From Marisediminitalea lipolytica (lineage in GTDB: Bacteria > Pseudomonadota > Gammaproteobacteria > Enterobacterales > Alteromonadaceae), in contig NZ_MJIC01000015.1 of assembly GCF_001758465.1 (NCBI RefSeq), forward strand, positions 124,001 through 188,000: DNA of 64,000 nt. Reading direction: 5' to 3'. Position 1 is the first letter of the stretch. Every line of letters begins with the position of its first letter. Positions 19,340 to 26,995 of the stretch are shown one piece after another. Below the pieces are notes generated by a model that had not been told where the DNA came from, made no database searches, and saw nothing but the letters and a program-made list of their open reading frames with translations. The translations under genes were made by a program, and so were the position numbers.

Positions 19340-19431
19340 GTTGATTCCTTAACAATTGGCTGGCGCATTTTTATAGGCCGAGGATGAACGCGGGATGACA
19401 CTTTTTTGAACAATTCATGTAGGTTAAAAAG

Positions 19432-19449
19432 TCGTCATCACACTGTCAT
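19432..19449 (+). promoter_or_regulatory. Candidate PHO box upstream of the ATP-grasp operon
   Basis: TCGTCAT and CTGTCAT (19432-19438 and 19443-19449) are direct repeats separated by 4 bp (CACA). This is the spacing of PhoB boxes, whose consensus half is CTGTCAT. The second half is a perfect match and the first differs at two positions. About 10 bp further, TTTACT at 19460 could serve as a -10, the arrangement used at PhoB-activated promoters that lack a -35. Read by eye; PhoB control is inferred. Confidence 0.5.
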
Positions 19450-19573
19450 AAATCAGCCGTTTACTGGGCACCGCTCATGGAAGTGCGCACAACGTCACTC
19501 GATGTTTTCTGAGCTACTAAACAAGTATTACGGGCTTGTTGTTCTTTAAATTCTTCATACAAAAGGTATCAAG

Positions 19574-20527
19574 GTGTCGATGTATACAGCCGGAATGTGG
19601 ATGTACAAAAACGGTGGCGGCGACGTCATCCAGTCCAAAATTATCAATCAACTGCGGGAACGGGATGTTGCTGTCATCACCGATCTCAATCTTGCCAATG
19701 CGTACGCCAAAGCGGGTCACATAATGTGCAATAACGTGGCGATGGATGAGCTGGACGCATTCTTTTCTTATAACGCGGGTCAGCAGTCACAATATCAGGT
19801 GTATTTGTATCAGGTGCTGGATGAGAGCATCCCTTGCTTAAACAACTTTGCCTCCTTTGCTCTGTCGGAAGACAAATTCCGTACCTCACAGCGCCTAGCG
19901 CGCGCCGGACTGCGGACCCCTGATTACCGGCTGTGTAATCGCAACGAAAAACAAATTCTCAAAAATACCATCCGCGAATGGGGTGGTCGCCTGGTGTATA
20001 AGCCAACCGACGGCTGGGGCGGCATGGGCATCGTAAAAATTGAAGATGAACGCTCACTGGATATGCTCATTCCGTTTCTTGATCAAACCAATATTCAGCA
20101 TTTCTATATTGAACGCTTTGTTAACTACGACATGACGGATTTTCGTATCGATATCGTCGATGGCGAGTTTGTTGGCTGTTATGGCCGCCAGGCTCCGGCG
20201 GATGACTGGAAAACCAACGTGACCAGCGGTGGCAAAGTGATCATGCGCGAGCCCAATGACGAAATCGTTAATATTGCGATTAAGGCGGCCAAAGTCACCG
20301 GCCTGGAAATCGCTGGTGTCGATATTATCTATGACCGCGAGACGGAAGAGTATGTGGTTCTCGAAGTGAACGGTATTCCGGCCTTTGCTACGCCTGAGCA
20401 GGAAGCCATGGGCCTTAACTTTAACGACCTGAAAATCGAAAAAGTGGTTAGCCTTATTGAGCGCAAAGCCAAAGCGCATCATCACGACCAGTCTAAACAA
20501 ACCGTTATCGAATTACTGAGTGCCTAG
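19574..20527 (+). CDS. RimK-like ATP-grasp amidoligase
   Basis: This 317-aa ATP-grasp enzyme should join a carboxylate, through an acylphosphate, to an amine. ATP-grasp landmarks are the P-loop-like RLVYKPTDGWGGMG (139-152), the hinge YIERF (178-182) and the metal-binding residues Asp250 (GVD) and Glu264/Asn266 (VVLEVNGIPAF). The set is complete, so it is probably active. The N-terminal pre-ATP-grasp domain covers about 1-95. It starts at GTG 19574 or ATG 19580 (MYTAGMWMYK). It has no signal peptide. It is followed 2 bp later by a second ATP-grasp gene and then an M14 carboxypeptidase. The fold groups with RimK/glutathione-synthase-like ligases, but I cannot name a substrate. Confidence 0.85.
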   Translation: MSMYTAGMWMYKNGGGDVIQSKIINQLRERDVAVITDLNLANAYAKAGHIMCNNVAMDELDAFFSYNAGQQSQYQVYLYQVLDESIPCLNNFASFALSEDKFRTSQRLARAGLRTPDYRLCNRNEKQILKNTIREWGGRLVYKPTDGWGGMGIVKIEDERSLDMLIPFLDQTNIQHFYIERFVNYDMTDFRIDIVDGEFVGCYGRQAPADDWKTNVTSGGKVIMREPNDEIVNIAIKAAKVTGLEIAGVDIIYDRETEEYVVLEVNGIPAFATPEQEAMGLNFNDLKIEKVVSLIERKAKAHHHDQSKQTVIELLSA

Positions 20528-20529
20528 TT

Positions 20530-21966
20530 ATGAAACAGCCAAACAAAACATCCCGGACAACAACATCGAACCTGCCGAAGATTGGCTTTTTATACCTTGA
20601 TCACGTACTGCGTTTTTTTGATAAATCCAACTTTAAAGGCTGGCCCGACCCTATTGAGAGTGTGGTATACCACTGGGGTAACGATAAGGCCCGTTTTATT
20701 CGTGAAGTAAAGCAAAAGGGTATCGATATCTTAATTGGTAACGTACCGGCCACCGCGTATGAAACCTTCCGCGAAATTGCCCGGGAGCTGCCAGACGTGC
20801 GTTTTATTCCGTCGCTGGATGCGCAGTTTGCCAACAAATCCAAAGAAAATGTGACGCACTTTTGCCGCAAGCACGATCTGCCTATTCCCACCACGCATAT
20901 CTTTTATGAAAAATCCGAGGCGATGGAATTCTTAACGGCCACCAGCTATCCGAAGATCATTAAAAAGTCTTACGGGCCGTCTAACTACGGCGGTTACTTT
21001 GTGCATAAGGTGGATAGCTTTAGTGAGGCCAGCGCACTGATTGGCCAGAAGAAATACTATCCGGTTTACGTGCAGGAATTTGTGCCCATGGCGGCGGATA
21101 TTCGTGTGATGCTGGTGGGGCATAAACCCATTTGTGCCTTCTGGCGTCGTCCGCCTACCGGCCACTGGTTAACCAATACCAGTCAGGGCGGTTCCATGGA
21201 TTATCAGGATGTACCCAAAGAAGCGCTGGATATTGCTGCCCGTGCGTCTAAAGCCGCCCAGGCCGAATACTGGGCGTGTGATATTGCGCTGGGTACCGAT
21301 GGCAAGTTCCGCATTCTGGAATGCGCTACTGCCTTTGCGGCATTTCCTTACGTGCGTGACTGGATTGGTCAGTACATTATGTGGATGCTGGCAGAAGATA
21401 CCTTTAAAAAGCCGTTTATCCCGCTGTTTAACTGGGAAGAACTGGGCAAAATCCGCTCGTCATTACTGCGTACCATGCGCCACATTACCTTTGGTGAATA
21501 CACGCCAAGCTACGACTGTGCCGACAGTTTAGCCATGGTCAGTCGTGAGCAGTACCCGCTGTTGCCGGTTGAACTGCGCGATGGCGAAGAGTGGCCAAGC
21601 GAGTACTGGAACTTTCAGGATAACTACATCCCGCAATCATTAAGCCGTCATATCCCGGACTTACATTTGGAGCATCAGGAAGTGGGTCTGGAAGATGCGC
21701 AGCAGGACGATAGCGACGTGATGCAGGCACCTCAGGTGAGTTACAGCAAAGTCGAGCTGGAAGCCTTTTTAGCAGAAATTAAAGGCGTTGGCCCCAAGAT
21801 GATCAAAGATATCTTTGCCACGCTGGGCGTAGAAGGCTTAACCCTGGCACTGACTCAGGATCCTGAACAGTTAATGCAGGTAAAGAACCTGCGTGAGAAA
21901 AAACGTGATTTGATCCTGTCGCACTGGTCAGGGTTTGCACGTCAGTCACAGCTTGCTTCGGCATAA
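20530..21966 (+). CDS. Second ATP-grasp-like protein with C-terminal helix-hairpin-helix domain
   Basis: This is a 478-aa cytoplasmic protein. An ATP-grasp-like core spans about 95-285, with lysine-rich nucleotide motif YPKIIKKSYGPSNYGG (140-155), hinge VQEFVP (181-186) and acidic residues Asp251 (ACDIAL) and Glu264 (RILECATAFAAF). Where the first protein has LEVN, this one has LECA, so the conserved metal-binding Asn is absent. After a linker of about 110 residues rich in aromatic and acidic residues, the C-terminus (about 413-466) is a helix-hairpin-helix pair (EIKGVGPKMIKDIF; VKNLREKKRDLIL), a fold that usually contacts DNA or proteins. It starts 2 bp after the first ligase and ends 21 bp before the M14 gene, so the three genes form an operon. 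It may be a ligase with altered chemistry or a non-catalytic partner. Confidence 0.75.
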   Translation: MKQPNKTSRTTTSNLPKIGFLYLDHVLRFFDKSNFKGWPDPIESVVYHWGNDKARFIREVKQKGIDILIGNVPATAYETFREIARELPDVRFIPSLDAQFANKSKENVTHFCRKHDLPIPTTHIFYEKSEAMEFLTATSYPKIIKKSYGPSNYGGYFVHKVDSFSEASALIGQKKYYPVYVQEFVPMAADIRVMLVGHKPICAFWRRPPTGHWLTNTSQGGSMDYQDVPKEALDIAARASKAAQAEYWACDIALGTDGKFRILECATAFAAFPYVRDWIGQYIMWMLAEDTFKKPFIPLFNWEELGKIRSSLLRTMRHITFGEYTPSYDCADSLAMVSREQYPLLPVELRDGEEWPSEYWNFQDNYIPQSLSRHIPDLHLEHQEVGLEDAQQDDSDVMQAPQVSYSKVELEAFLAEIKGVGPKMIKDIFATLGVEGLTLALTQDPEQLMQVKNLREKKRDLILSHWSGFARQSQLASA

Positions 21967-21987
21967 CAACGAGTTGGTTTACGCAGT

Positions 21988-24645
21988 ATGAAAAAGCAAT
22001 ACACGTCCTATCCGCAAACTATTGAGTATCTGGAAAAAGTGATGGGCGAGCATCCGCACCTGATCCGATTGCAGTCGATTGGCACCACCTGGGAAGGGCG
22101 GCCTATTATGCTGGTGACGGTGTCACTGGACGTGGAATTTGCTGATAATAAACCGGCGTTGTTGTATACCGGCACCATTCACGCCCGGGAATGGATTGGC
22201 AATGAACTGGGGATAAGGTTTATTGAGCATATTGTCGATAATTACCGCAGCGACCCTACGCTCAAACAAATCCTCACCCGCAATACGCTGTATATGGTGC
22301 CCTGTTTAAACCCGGACGGATTTGAGTACTCCCGCACTCACTTTTCGTTCTGGCGGAAGAATCGCCGGGATAATGGTGACGGTACTTTTGGTGTGGACCT
22401 CAACCGTAATTTTGCCGTCCGGTTCAGACGTTCTGCGGATACCACGGTAAATACTTACTCCGGGCCTGAAGCGTTTTCTGAACCCGAAACCGCTGCCATT
22501 CGTGATTTTGTGTTGTCCCACCCTAACATCACTATTGCACTGGATTATCACTCCCAGGGTAACGTGTTTTTCCCGGCGCATAAGTTTAATCATGAGTCTG
22601 AGATTGAAGGTACCGATCTCAACGTGCTGTGCGCCAATATGAATAAAGAAATTCATAAGGTCACCGGCCGAAAGTACGGTATTCACCGGGGCAAGCCACC
22701 GGCTAACCTTATTCACGGCAGTGGCCGCGAATACTATTATTCACTGGGTATTCTGGCTACCGTGGTTGAAGTGGGCACCCGCAACATCCCGGATTACCTG
22801 ACTAACATGTCGCAAAGTGTGGATGAGAACATTCCGGCGGTGAAGTATGCGCTGTCCGAGGCGATTAACTATTCTGCATCGGCCCCTGCCCGGGTGGATA
22901 ACTTCACGGTATCCGATGTGGATGTGTATACCGTTACCCTGAGTTGGGAATATGCGGTGTCTGACGACATTTATTTTGAGATTTATCGCGCAGAATCGGT
23001 AAAAAGCCCGTGCAGCGAAGCCAATTTAATCGCCCGCACCCGCCAGTTAACCTTTACTGATGTGCAGCTCAAAAGTGGCCATAAGTACTTTTACAATATT
23101 CGCGCGGTGGATCGTATCTCCGGTATCAAATCACCCTTCAGCCCGGAAATTAAGCTGCGTACCAAACTCTCCAGCGACGAGTATTTCCGTGGCCTGTTTC
23201 CGGCCAGACAAAACGTGGGCTATGTAGGGCAGTACACGATCGAGAAAAACCGCGACCACTTTGGCTACAACTCACTGTTTGTGGGGGTGAATAAGCGCCG
23301 CGGTATCTGCTATGGCGTGATTGCGTTTAATCTTGACAGTTTGCCTGAAGGTGCCCGGATAAAAGCCGCTCGATTCTCGCTGTACCCGATGAATCGCGTA
23401 AACGCCAAGGTAGAGAATTTTGGCGAATGGACGGTATCGGTGCTTGATGGCGATGAAATCTCCGACATCACCGATTTCAATCAAATCCATCAGGCGACAC
23501 CGGTGCAGACCTTTGGTCAGTCCGTGGCCTCAGACAAGCTTACCCAGGGCATTTGGTCTGAGTGGGTGTTGAACGTGGCAGAGCGTCATATTATCAAGCG
23601 CTCTATCAATGGTGGCCGTTTGCTGCTGCGTATTGAAGGCCCGAAAAAGCTGCCGGTGGGTGCAGACTCGCAAATGATGCAGTTTGATATTGGCTACGGC
23701 AAATTCGGTGCGGGTATTCATTACCGGCCTAACCTTGAGCTGATTTATACGCTGCCGACTAACCGCCTGGAGCTAAAACCTGATGCACTGCACACCATTT
23801 ACCGCGATAAGGTGATTAATGGTGAACTGCGCTCCGGCTTTGATGAACAGGGCGAGATTGTGTATGGCCAGATGGCGTTTAAGCCGGATAACCTGCCGCC
23901 ACCAGATCGCACCGTGATCACCGAAGCGTATCTGGTCATGCAAAGTAAAAGCGCCATGGATACCAACAAGGATATCCGCTTTACTATTGAGTTGGCCGGA
24001 CTTGAAGCCCTGGACTATGACAGCGTAAAAGCCCGCCAGAAAATCGAATTTATTGGCTATGAAGTGAGTAATGCGCAGTTAAAAGAGCGGAATACCCATC
24101 ACTTTATTTTCGACAGCTTCTGTAAAACGCACTTAGAAGCGTTGTATGGCGAAAATCAGCCGTTCCATTTTATTATCCGCGCCACCGCTTCATCCCCTCA
24201 GCACAGTGCGCTGGTGGACTGGCACAGCGAGAACAGCAGTCTGGTGTGTCAGCTGGTGATCAAATATATCCAACGCCGCAAGTCTACCCTGCCCGGCCCG
24301 ACGCAGTTTGATGCCACGATAGAAAATAAGCAGGTGAAACTGACCTGGAAGAACCCGGAACACGAAGACTTCGTTGGTACCTTTGTAGTACGTAATCGTT
24401 TCCACCCGCCGAAGTCACCACTCGATGGCGTTAAGCTTTACGCCGGCCCGGATAACTACACTTACGATAACTTCGGTAACCCGAATATCGCTAAGTATTA
24501 TTCTGTTTTCAGCTACGATGATGTACCCAACTACTCTGCGCCAGTGAGCCTGAGCTACAGCACCAGTGAAGTGATTCCGCTGGAGGATATTGAGTATGAA
24601 GAGCAGGATGTTGATGATGATATGGGGGAATCCGGGCAGGATTAG
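21988..24645 (+). CDS. Multidomain M14 zinc carboxypeptidase
   Basis: This 885-aa metallocarboxypeptidase should remove C-terminal residues. The M14 domain (about 1-275) has all key residues: zinc ligands His65 and Glu68 (HAREWIGNE) and His188 (LDYHSQGN), Arg140 (LNRNF), and the catalytic Glu261 (VVEVGTR). A fibronectin-III-like domain follows (about 288-385), then two beta-rich DNRLRE-like regions (about 405-590 and 600-765), and a second FN3-like domain near 775-865. The acidic tail is EEQDVDDDMGESGQD. It has no signal peptide, although these accessory domains are usually extracellular; this implies action in the cytoplasm or an unusual export route. It is the last gene of the ATP-grasp operon, so its substrate may be the product of the two ligases. 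The region downstream is palindromic repeats. Confidence 0.88.
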   Translation: MKKQYTSYPQTIEYLEKVMGEHPHLIRLQSIGTTWEGRPIMLVTVSLDVEFADNKPALLYTGTIHAREWIGNELGIRFIEHIVDNYRSDPTLKQILTRNTLYMVPCLNPDGFEYSRTHFSFWRKNRRDNGDGTFGVDLNRNFAVRFRRSADTTVNTYSGPEAFSEPETAAIRDFVLSHPNITIALDYHSQGNVFFPAHKFNHESEIEGTDLNVLCANMNKEIHKVTGRKYGIHRGKPPANLIHGSGREYYYSLGILATVVEVGTRNIPDYLTNMSQSVDENIPAVKYALSEAINYSASAPARVDNFTVSDVDVYTVTLSWEYAVSDDIYFEIYRAESVKSPCSEANLIARTRQLTFTDVQLKSGHKYFYNIRAVDRISGIKSPFSPEIKLRTKLSSDEYFRGLFPARQNVGYVGQYTIEKNRDHFGYNSLFVGVNKRRGICYGVIAFNLDSLPEGARIKAARFSLYPMNRVNAKVENFGEWTVSVLDGDEISDITDFNQIHQATPVQTFGQSVASDKLTQGIWSEWVLNVAERHIIKRSINGGRLLLRIEGPKKLPVGADSQMMQFDIGYGKFGAGIHYRPNLELIYTLPTNRLELKPDALHTIYRDKVINGELRSGFDEQGEIVYGQMAFKPDNLPPPDRTVITEAYLVMQSKSAMDTNKDIRFTIELAGLEALDYDSVKARQKIEFIGYEVSNAQLKERNTHHFIFDSFCKTHLEALYGENQPFHFIIRATASSPQHSALVDWHSENSSLVCQLVIKYIQRRKSTLPGPTQFDATIENKQVKLTWKNPEHEDFVGTFVVRNRFHPPKSPLDGVKLYAGPDNYTYDNFGNPNIAKYYSVFSYDDVPNYSAPVSLSYSTSEVIPLEDIEYEEQDVDDDMGESGQD

Positions 24646-24680
24646 CTGCTACTGTTATTACCGGAAGAGCCGGAGGAGCT

Positions 24681-24807
24681 ATCCGGTATCAATAAATCCG
24701 TCATACCGGAAATTCCGCAGGAATTATCCGGTATCTCCTGAACCGTGTGACTCACCAAATCATGGTTTAAGTGCAATCGATTTCTCTGCATTTGTCGGGG
24801 TGCCGAC
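24681..24807. repeat. REP-like unit A, copy 1
   Basis: It contains the palindrome ATACCGGAAATTCC-GCA-GGAATTATCCGGTAT at 24703-24734 and the hairpin TGTCGG-GGTG-CCGACA at 24793-24808. It is nearly identical to 25164-25289. A diverged third half-copy precedes it at 24656-24689. Confidence 0.8.
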
Positions 24808-24812
24808 AGCAC

Positions 24813-24838
24813 CCAAAGGGGAGGTGGCTCCCCTTTGG
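24813..24838. repeat. Perfect 11-bp hairpin
   Basis: CCAAAGGGGAG pairs with CTCCCCTTTGG around a 4-nt loop. No T-tract follows, so it is a structural element rather than a clear terminator. It lies inside the extra segment that distinguishes repeat copy 1 from copy 2. Confidence 0.75.
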
Positions 24839-24847
24839 AATCCCCCA

Positions 24848-25001
24848 GTTCTTTGATCGCGAAGAAACATACTGTGAGCGGGCAGGTAAAACCTATCGTC
24901 CAGAGAGGGCGTCCTGCCCTCGCTGGACGGAGTCTTCTTCCATGAAGACTCTACGCTTTTACTTATTCTGCCCACTCACAGTATTTCGCGATAAAAAGAA
25001 C
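24848..25001. mobile_element. Nested inverted-repeat element, possible MITE or structured RNA
   Basis: Outer arms of 34-38 bp (24848-24885 and 24968-25001) are inverted repeats sharing GTTCTTT, TCGCGAA, ATACTGTGAG and GGGCAG blocks, interrupted only by a 5-nt bulge, a short 2-3 nt mismatch and one base change. Inside are a short stem GTAAAA/TTTTAC and two further hairpins: GTCCAG-a-GAGGGC pairing with GCCCTC-g-CTGGAC (24898-24928), and GAGTCTTC pairing with GAAGACTC (24930-24951). The whole would fold as a long stem ending in a multi-arm junction. It sits in extra sequence that separates two parts of repeat copy 1, as an insertion would. There is no coding frame, so if mobile it would need a transposase from elsewhere. 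Confidence 0.55.
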
Positions 25002-25017
25002 CAAATGAAAAGCAGGC

Positions 25018-25085
25018 TGTTTTAAGCCCACGATATCATGTTGTGAGATCCCCGATATTTACTGCGTAAATTCGGGGATGACGAG
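25018..25085. repeat. REP-like unit B, copy 1
   Basis: It contains the palindrome CCCCGATATTTAC-TGC-GTAAATTCGGGG at 25050-25077 and matches 25305-25372 with a few changes. Confidence 0.8.
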
Positions 25086-25163
25086 GATGAAAGTGCAGCT
25101 TCGGCAGTGCTTAACCAGCCCGGTATCAATAAAATCCGTCTTACCGGAAGTTCTGCAAGAACC

Positions 25164-25289
25164 ATCCGTTATCAAAAAATTCGTCATACCGGAAATTCCG
25201 CAGGAATTATCCGGTATCTCCTGAACAGTCTGACTGACTAAATCGAGTTTAGCTGCAATAGATTTCTCTGCATTCGTCGGGGTGCCGAC
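25164..25289. repeat. REP-like unit A, copy 2
   Basis: The palindrome ATACCGG...CCGGTAT at 25186-25217 is identical to copy 1. The following hairpin, TGCATTCGTCGG pairing with CCGACGAATGCA (25269-25296), is complete here but truncated in copy 1. An imperfect third copy of the palindrome lies just before, at 25141-25172. Confidence 0.8.
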
Positions 25290-25304
25290 GAATGCAGCCG
25301 CAGA

Positions 25305-25372
25305 TGTTTTAAGCCCACGATAACATGTTGGGAGAACCCCGATATTTACTGCGTAAATTCGGGGATGACGAG
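25305..25372. repeat. REP-like unit B, copy 2
   Basis: The palindrome at 25337-25364 is the same as that in copy 1 (25050-25077). Here unit A and unit B are only 15 bp apart, against about 210 bp in the first pair. Confidence 0.8.
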
Positions 25373-25410
25373 AAATTATTAAATTCGCGGGATGACGGTT
25401 ACTTTCTTTA

Positions 25411-25692
25411 TTACCGACACAACTTACTAAGTTCCTGATTTAGCTCATATGCCGGTTCGGTGACGATTTTTTCCAGTACCGCTATGCGTTCTTTTAGAGC
25501 GGCTATTTCGGCGTCTTTTTTTGTTTCAGCGGAAGAGTGGCCGCTCGCTGCGACTTTCTTTAAAAATGGGTTTACCGGCTTTCCATAAAACCATGCACTT
25601 AACTGCCATTGATACTTAGCATCAAGATAATGACAAAATAAGCCTAAACCAATCATTGCGCTAACCAATAAAATTACTTCTGTATGAATCAT
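25411..25692 (-). CDS. Small single-pass membrane protein with C-terminal coiled coil (PspB-like)
   Basis: This is a 93-aa protein with one N-terminal transmembrane helix (VILLVSAMIGLGLFCHYL), a basic middle part and a C-terminal helix (AEIAALKERIAVLEKIVTE) with heptad spacing. The order and the ERIxxLExI pattern resemble PspB, the inner-membrane phage-shock regulator, but the linker is longer and no pspA or pspC is adjacent. It is divergent from the sigma-factor gene across about 150 bp. The assignment is tentative. Confidence 0.6.
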   Translation of the reverse strand: MIHTEVILLVSAMIGLGLFCHYLDAKYQWQLSAWFYGKPVNPFLKKVAASGHSSAETKKDAEIAALKERIAVLEKIVTEPAYELNQELSKLCR

Positions 25693-25845
25693 TGTGTTTT
25701 CCTCTTTAGCTACTAACCAAACTGCTGTGTTACCGGTATAGTCATGACGGATTAAAAAAAATTACAAACCGGTGTAATTTTTTTTCGCCACGCAGACTAG
25801 AGGAAGTAAGCAAGGCATCTTAACCACATACTGAACGGGACACTC

Positions 25846-26349
25846 GTGCAAAAGGACTTCAGGCAAATACTCTCCGAGCATCAGGCGTTACTGAGCCGCG
25901 TAGCATCGAGCTATGAGGCCAATGAATCGTTGCGTCAGGAGTTACTTCAGGAGATTGCTTTGGCCGTTTGGCAGGGGCTGGAGCGGTTTAATGGCGATGC
26001 CAGTTTAAAAACCTACATACTTAGAATTGCCCATAACCGTGCGGTCACACACGTAAGTAAAGAAGTGAAAAGCCGTGATGTGAGCCTGCAGGATGACGAT
26101 AACATTGTCGCTACCGCCGGGACCATTGATGACGAGCCGGAATATGTGGCCAGCCGCAGCAGGCAGGTATCCACTTTATTGGAGGCAATTCGCACCCTGC
26201 CGGTAACCATGCGTCAGGTGATGACCCTAACGTTGGAAGGACTGAGCTATCAGGAAATCGCTGATGTCTGCGGCTTGAATAAAAATCACGTGGGCGTATT
26301 ACTGCAACGCGCCAAAACCACGTTGCAGGAGAGGATGAGCAATGACTAA
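25846..26349 (+). CDS. RNA polymerase sigma-70 family (ECF-type) sigma factor
   Basis: This 167-aa sigma factor consists of region 2 (about 20-75; ELLQEIALAVWQGLERF, then the -10 recognition helix LKTYILRIAHNRAVTHV) and region 4 (about 110-160; LPVTMRQVMTLTLEGLSYQEIADV and the HTH GLNKNHVGVLLQRAK). It starts at GTG 25846. It overlaps by 8 bp a membrane protein gene that is probably its regulator. It redirects RNA polymerase to an unknown set of promoters. Confidence 0.88.
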   Translation: MQKDFRQILSEHQALLSRVASSYEANESLRQELLQEIALAVWQGLERFNGDASLKTYILRIAHNRAVTHVSKEVKSRDVSLQDDDNIVATAGTIDDEPEYVASRSRQVSTLLEAIRTLPVTMRQVMTLTLEGLSYQEIADVCGLNKNHVGVLLQRAKTTLQERMSND

Positions 26350-26935
26350 CAATACTCCGGAACCGGATTTTTCAGCGCTGTGGCAGCAGCAGCCGGTGAG
26401 CGAAATCGATCTTGCTGACGTTACCCGCCGACTGAAGCATCAGAAGTGGTTGCAGCGCTGGTATGTAGTATCGGATTTAACGGGCTTTTTGATTGGTCTT
26501 GGTGCGCTACTTTACAGCTGGCAGGAAATCTCGCTTTTTATGGCCGTAGTACTAAGCGGCGTCATGGTTTGTGGCGGGGCTTTTACCGGCTATATTATCT
26601 GGCTGCGCCGCCATGCTTTGCTGGCCTCGTTTTCAGATACCAATCAATACCGTGAAACCCTTAAAAAGCAATATCTAAGCAACCAGAAAATCGCCCGTGT
26701 AACCTTACATTCGAGCTGGTCTGGCGTCGTTATAATGGTGCTTGTTTGGGCTGTTGCGGGGTTGATGGGTGAAGTAACGTGGCAGCGCTTTGTTGATAAT
26801 GGGGGTATTGTTACCCTGCTGGTTGTGTGTATGCTGATGGCGGGGTTCGGGCTCTGGGCTTATAAACGTGAACAAAAGTTTAAGGCCGAATACGAGCAAC
26901 TGGTCAGTCAGGAGCAAAATGACTTGTGGCCATAG
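26342..26935 (+). CDS. Four-helix membrane protein, candidate anti-sigma factor
   Basis: This is a 197-aa protein with a cytoplasmic N-terminus (about 1-35, FSALWQQQPVSEIDLADVTRRLKHQKW) and hydrophobic helices near 40-60, 66-88, 122-140 and 152-172. Its coupling to the ECF sigma gene (8-bp overlap) is the usual arrangement for anti-sigma factors. It lacks the HxxxCxxC zinc motif of classical anti-sigma domains, so the N-terminal helix would have to bind sigma differently. The role is inferred from position. Confidence 0.65.
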   Translation: MTNNTPEPDFSALWQQQPVSEIDLADVTRRLKHQKWLQRWYVVSDLTGFLIGLGALLYSWQEISLFMAVVLSGVMVCGGAFTGYIIWLRRHALLASFSDTNQYRETLKKQYLSNQKIARVTLHSSWSGVVIMVLVWAVAGLMGEVTWQRFVDNGGIVTLLVVCMLMAGFGLWAYKREQKFKAEYEQLVSQEQNDLWP

Positions 26936-26995
26936 CGATGTGGCCCTAGAATTCGCGCTCTTTTGCCCTCTCCTACTACAGGCTGCCTGCTTTTT

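Larger units (their letters stand above)
24646..25410. repeat. Palindrome-dense intergenic region with duplicated REP-like units
   Basis: About 765 bp with no convincing gene. It holds two copies of a 127-bp unit (24681-24807; 25164-25289), two copies of a 68-bp unit (25018-25085; 25305-25372), several hairpins and a nested inverted-repeat element (24848-25001). The pattern fits an REP/BIME-like array between convergent transcription units. It may also stop transcription of the M14 gene. Confidence 0.8.

Noticed and set aside
24646-25410. CRISPR array
   Set aside because: The repeats are long, palindromic, of two kinds and irregularly spaced; there are no uniform spacers and no cas genes.
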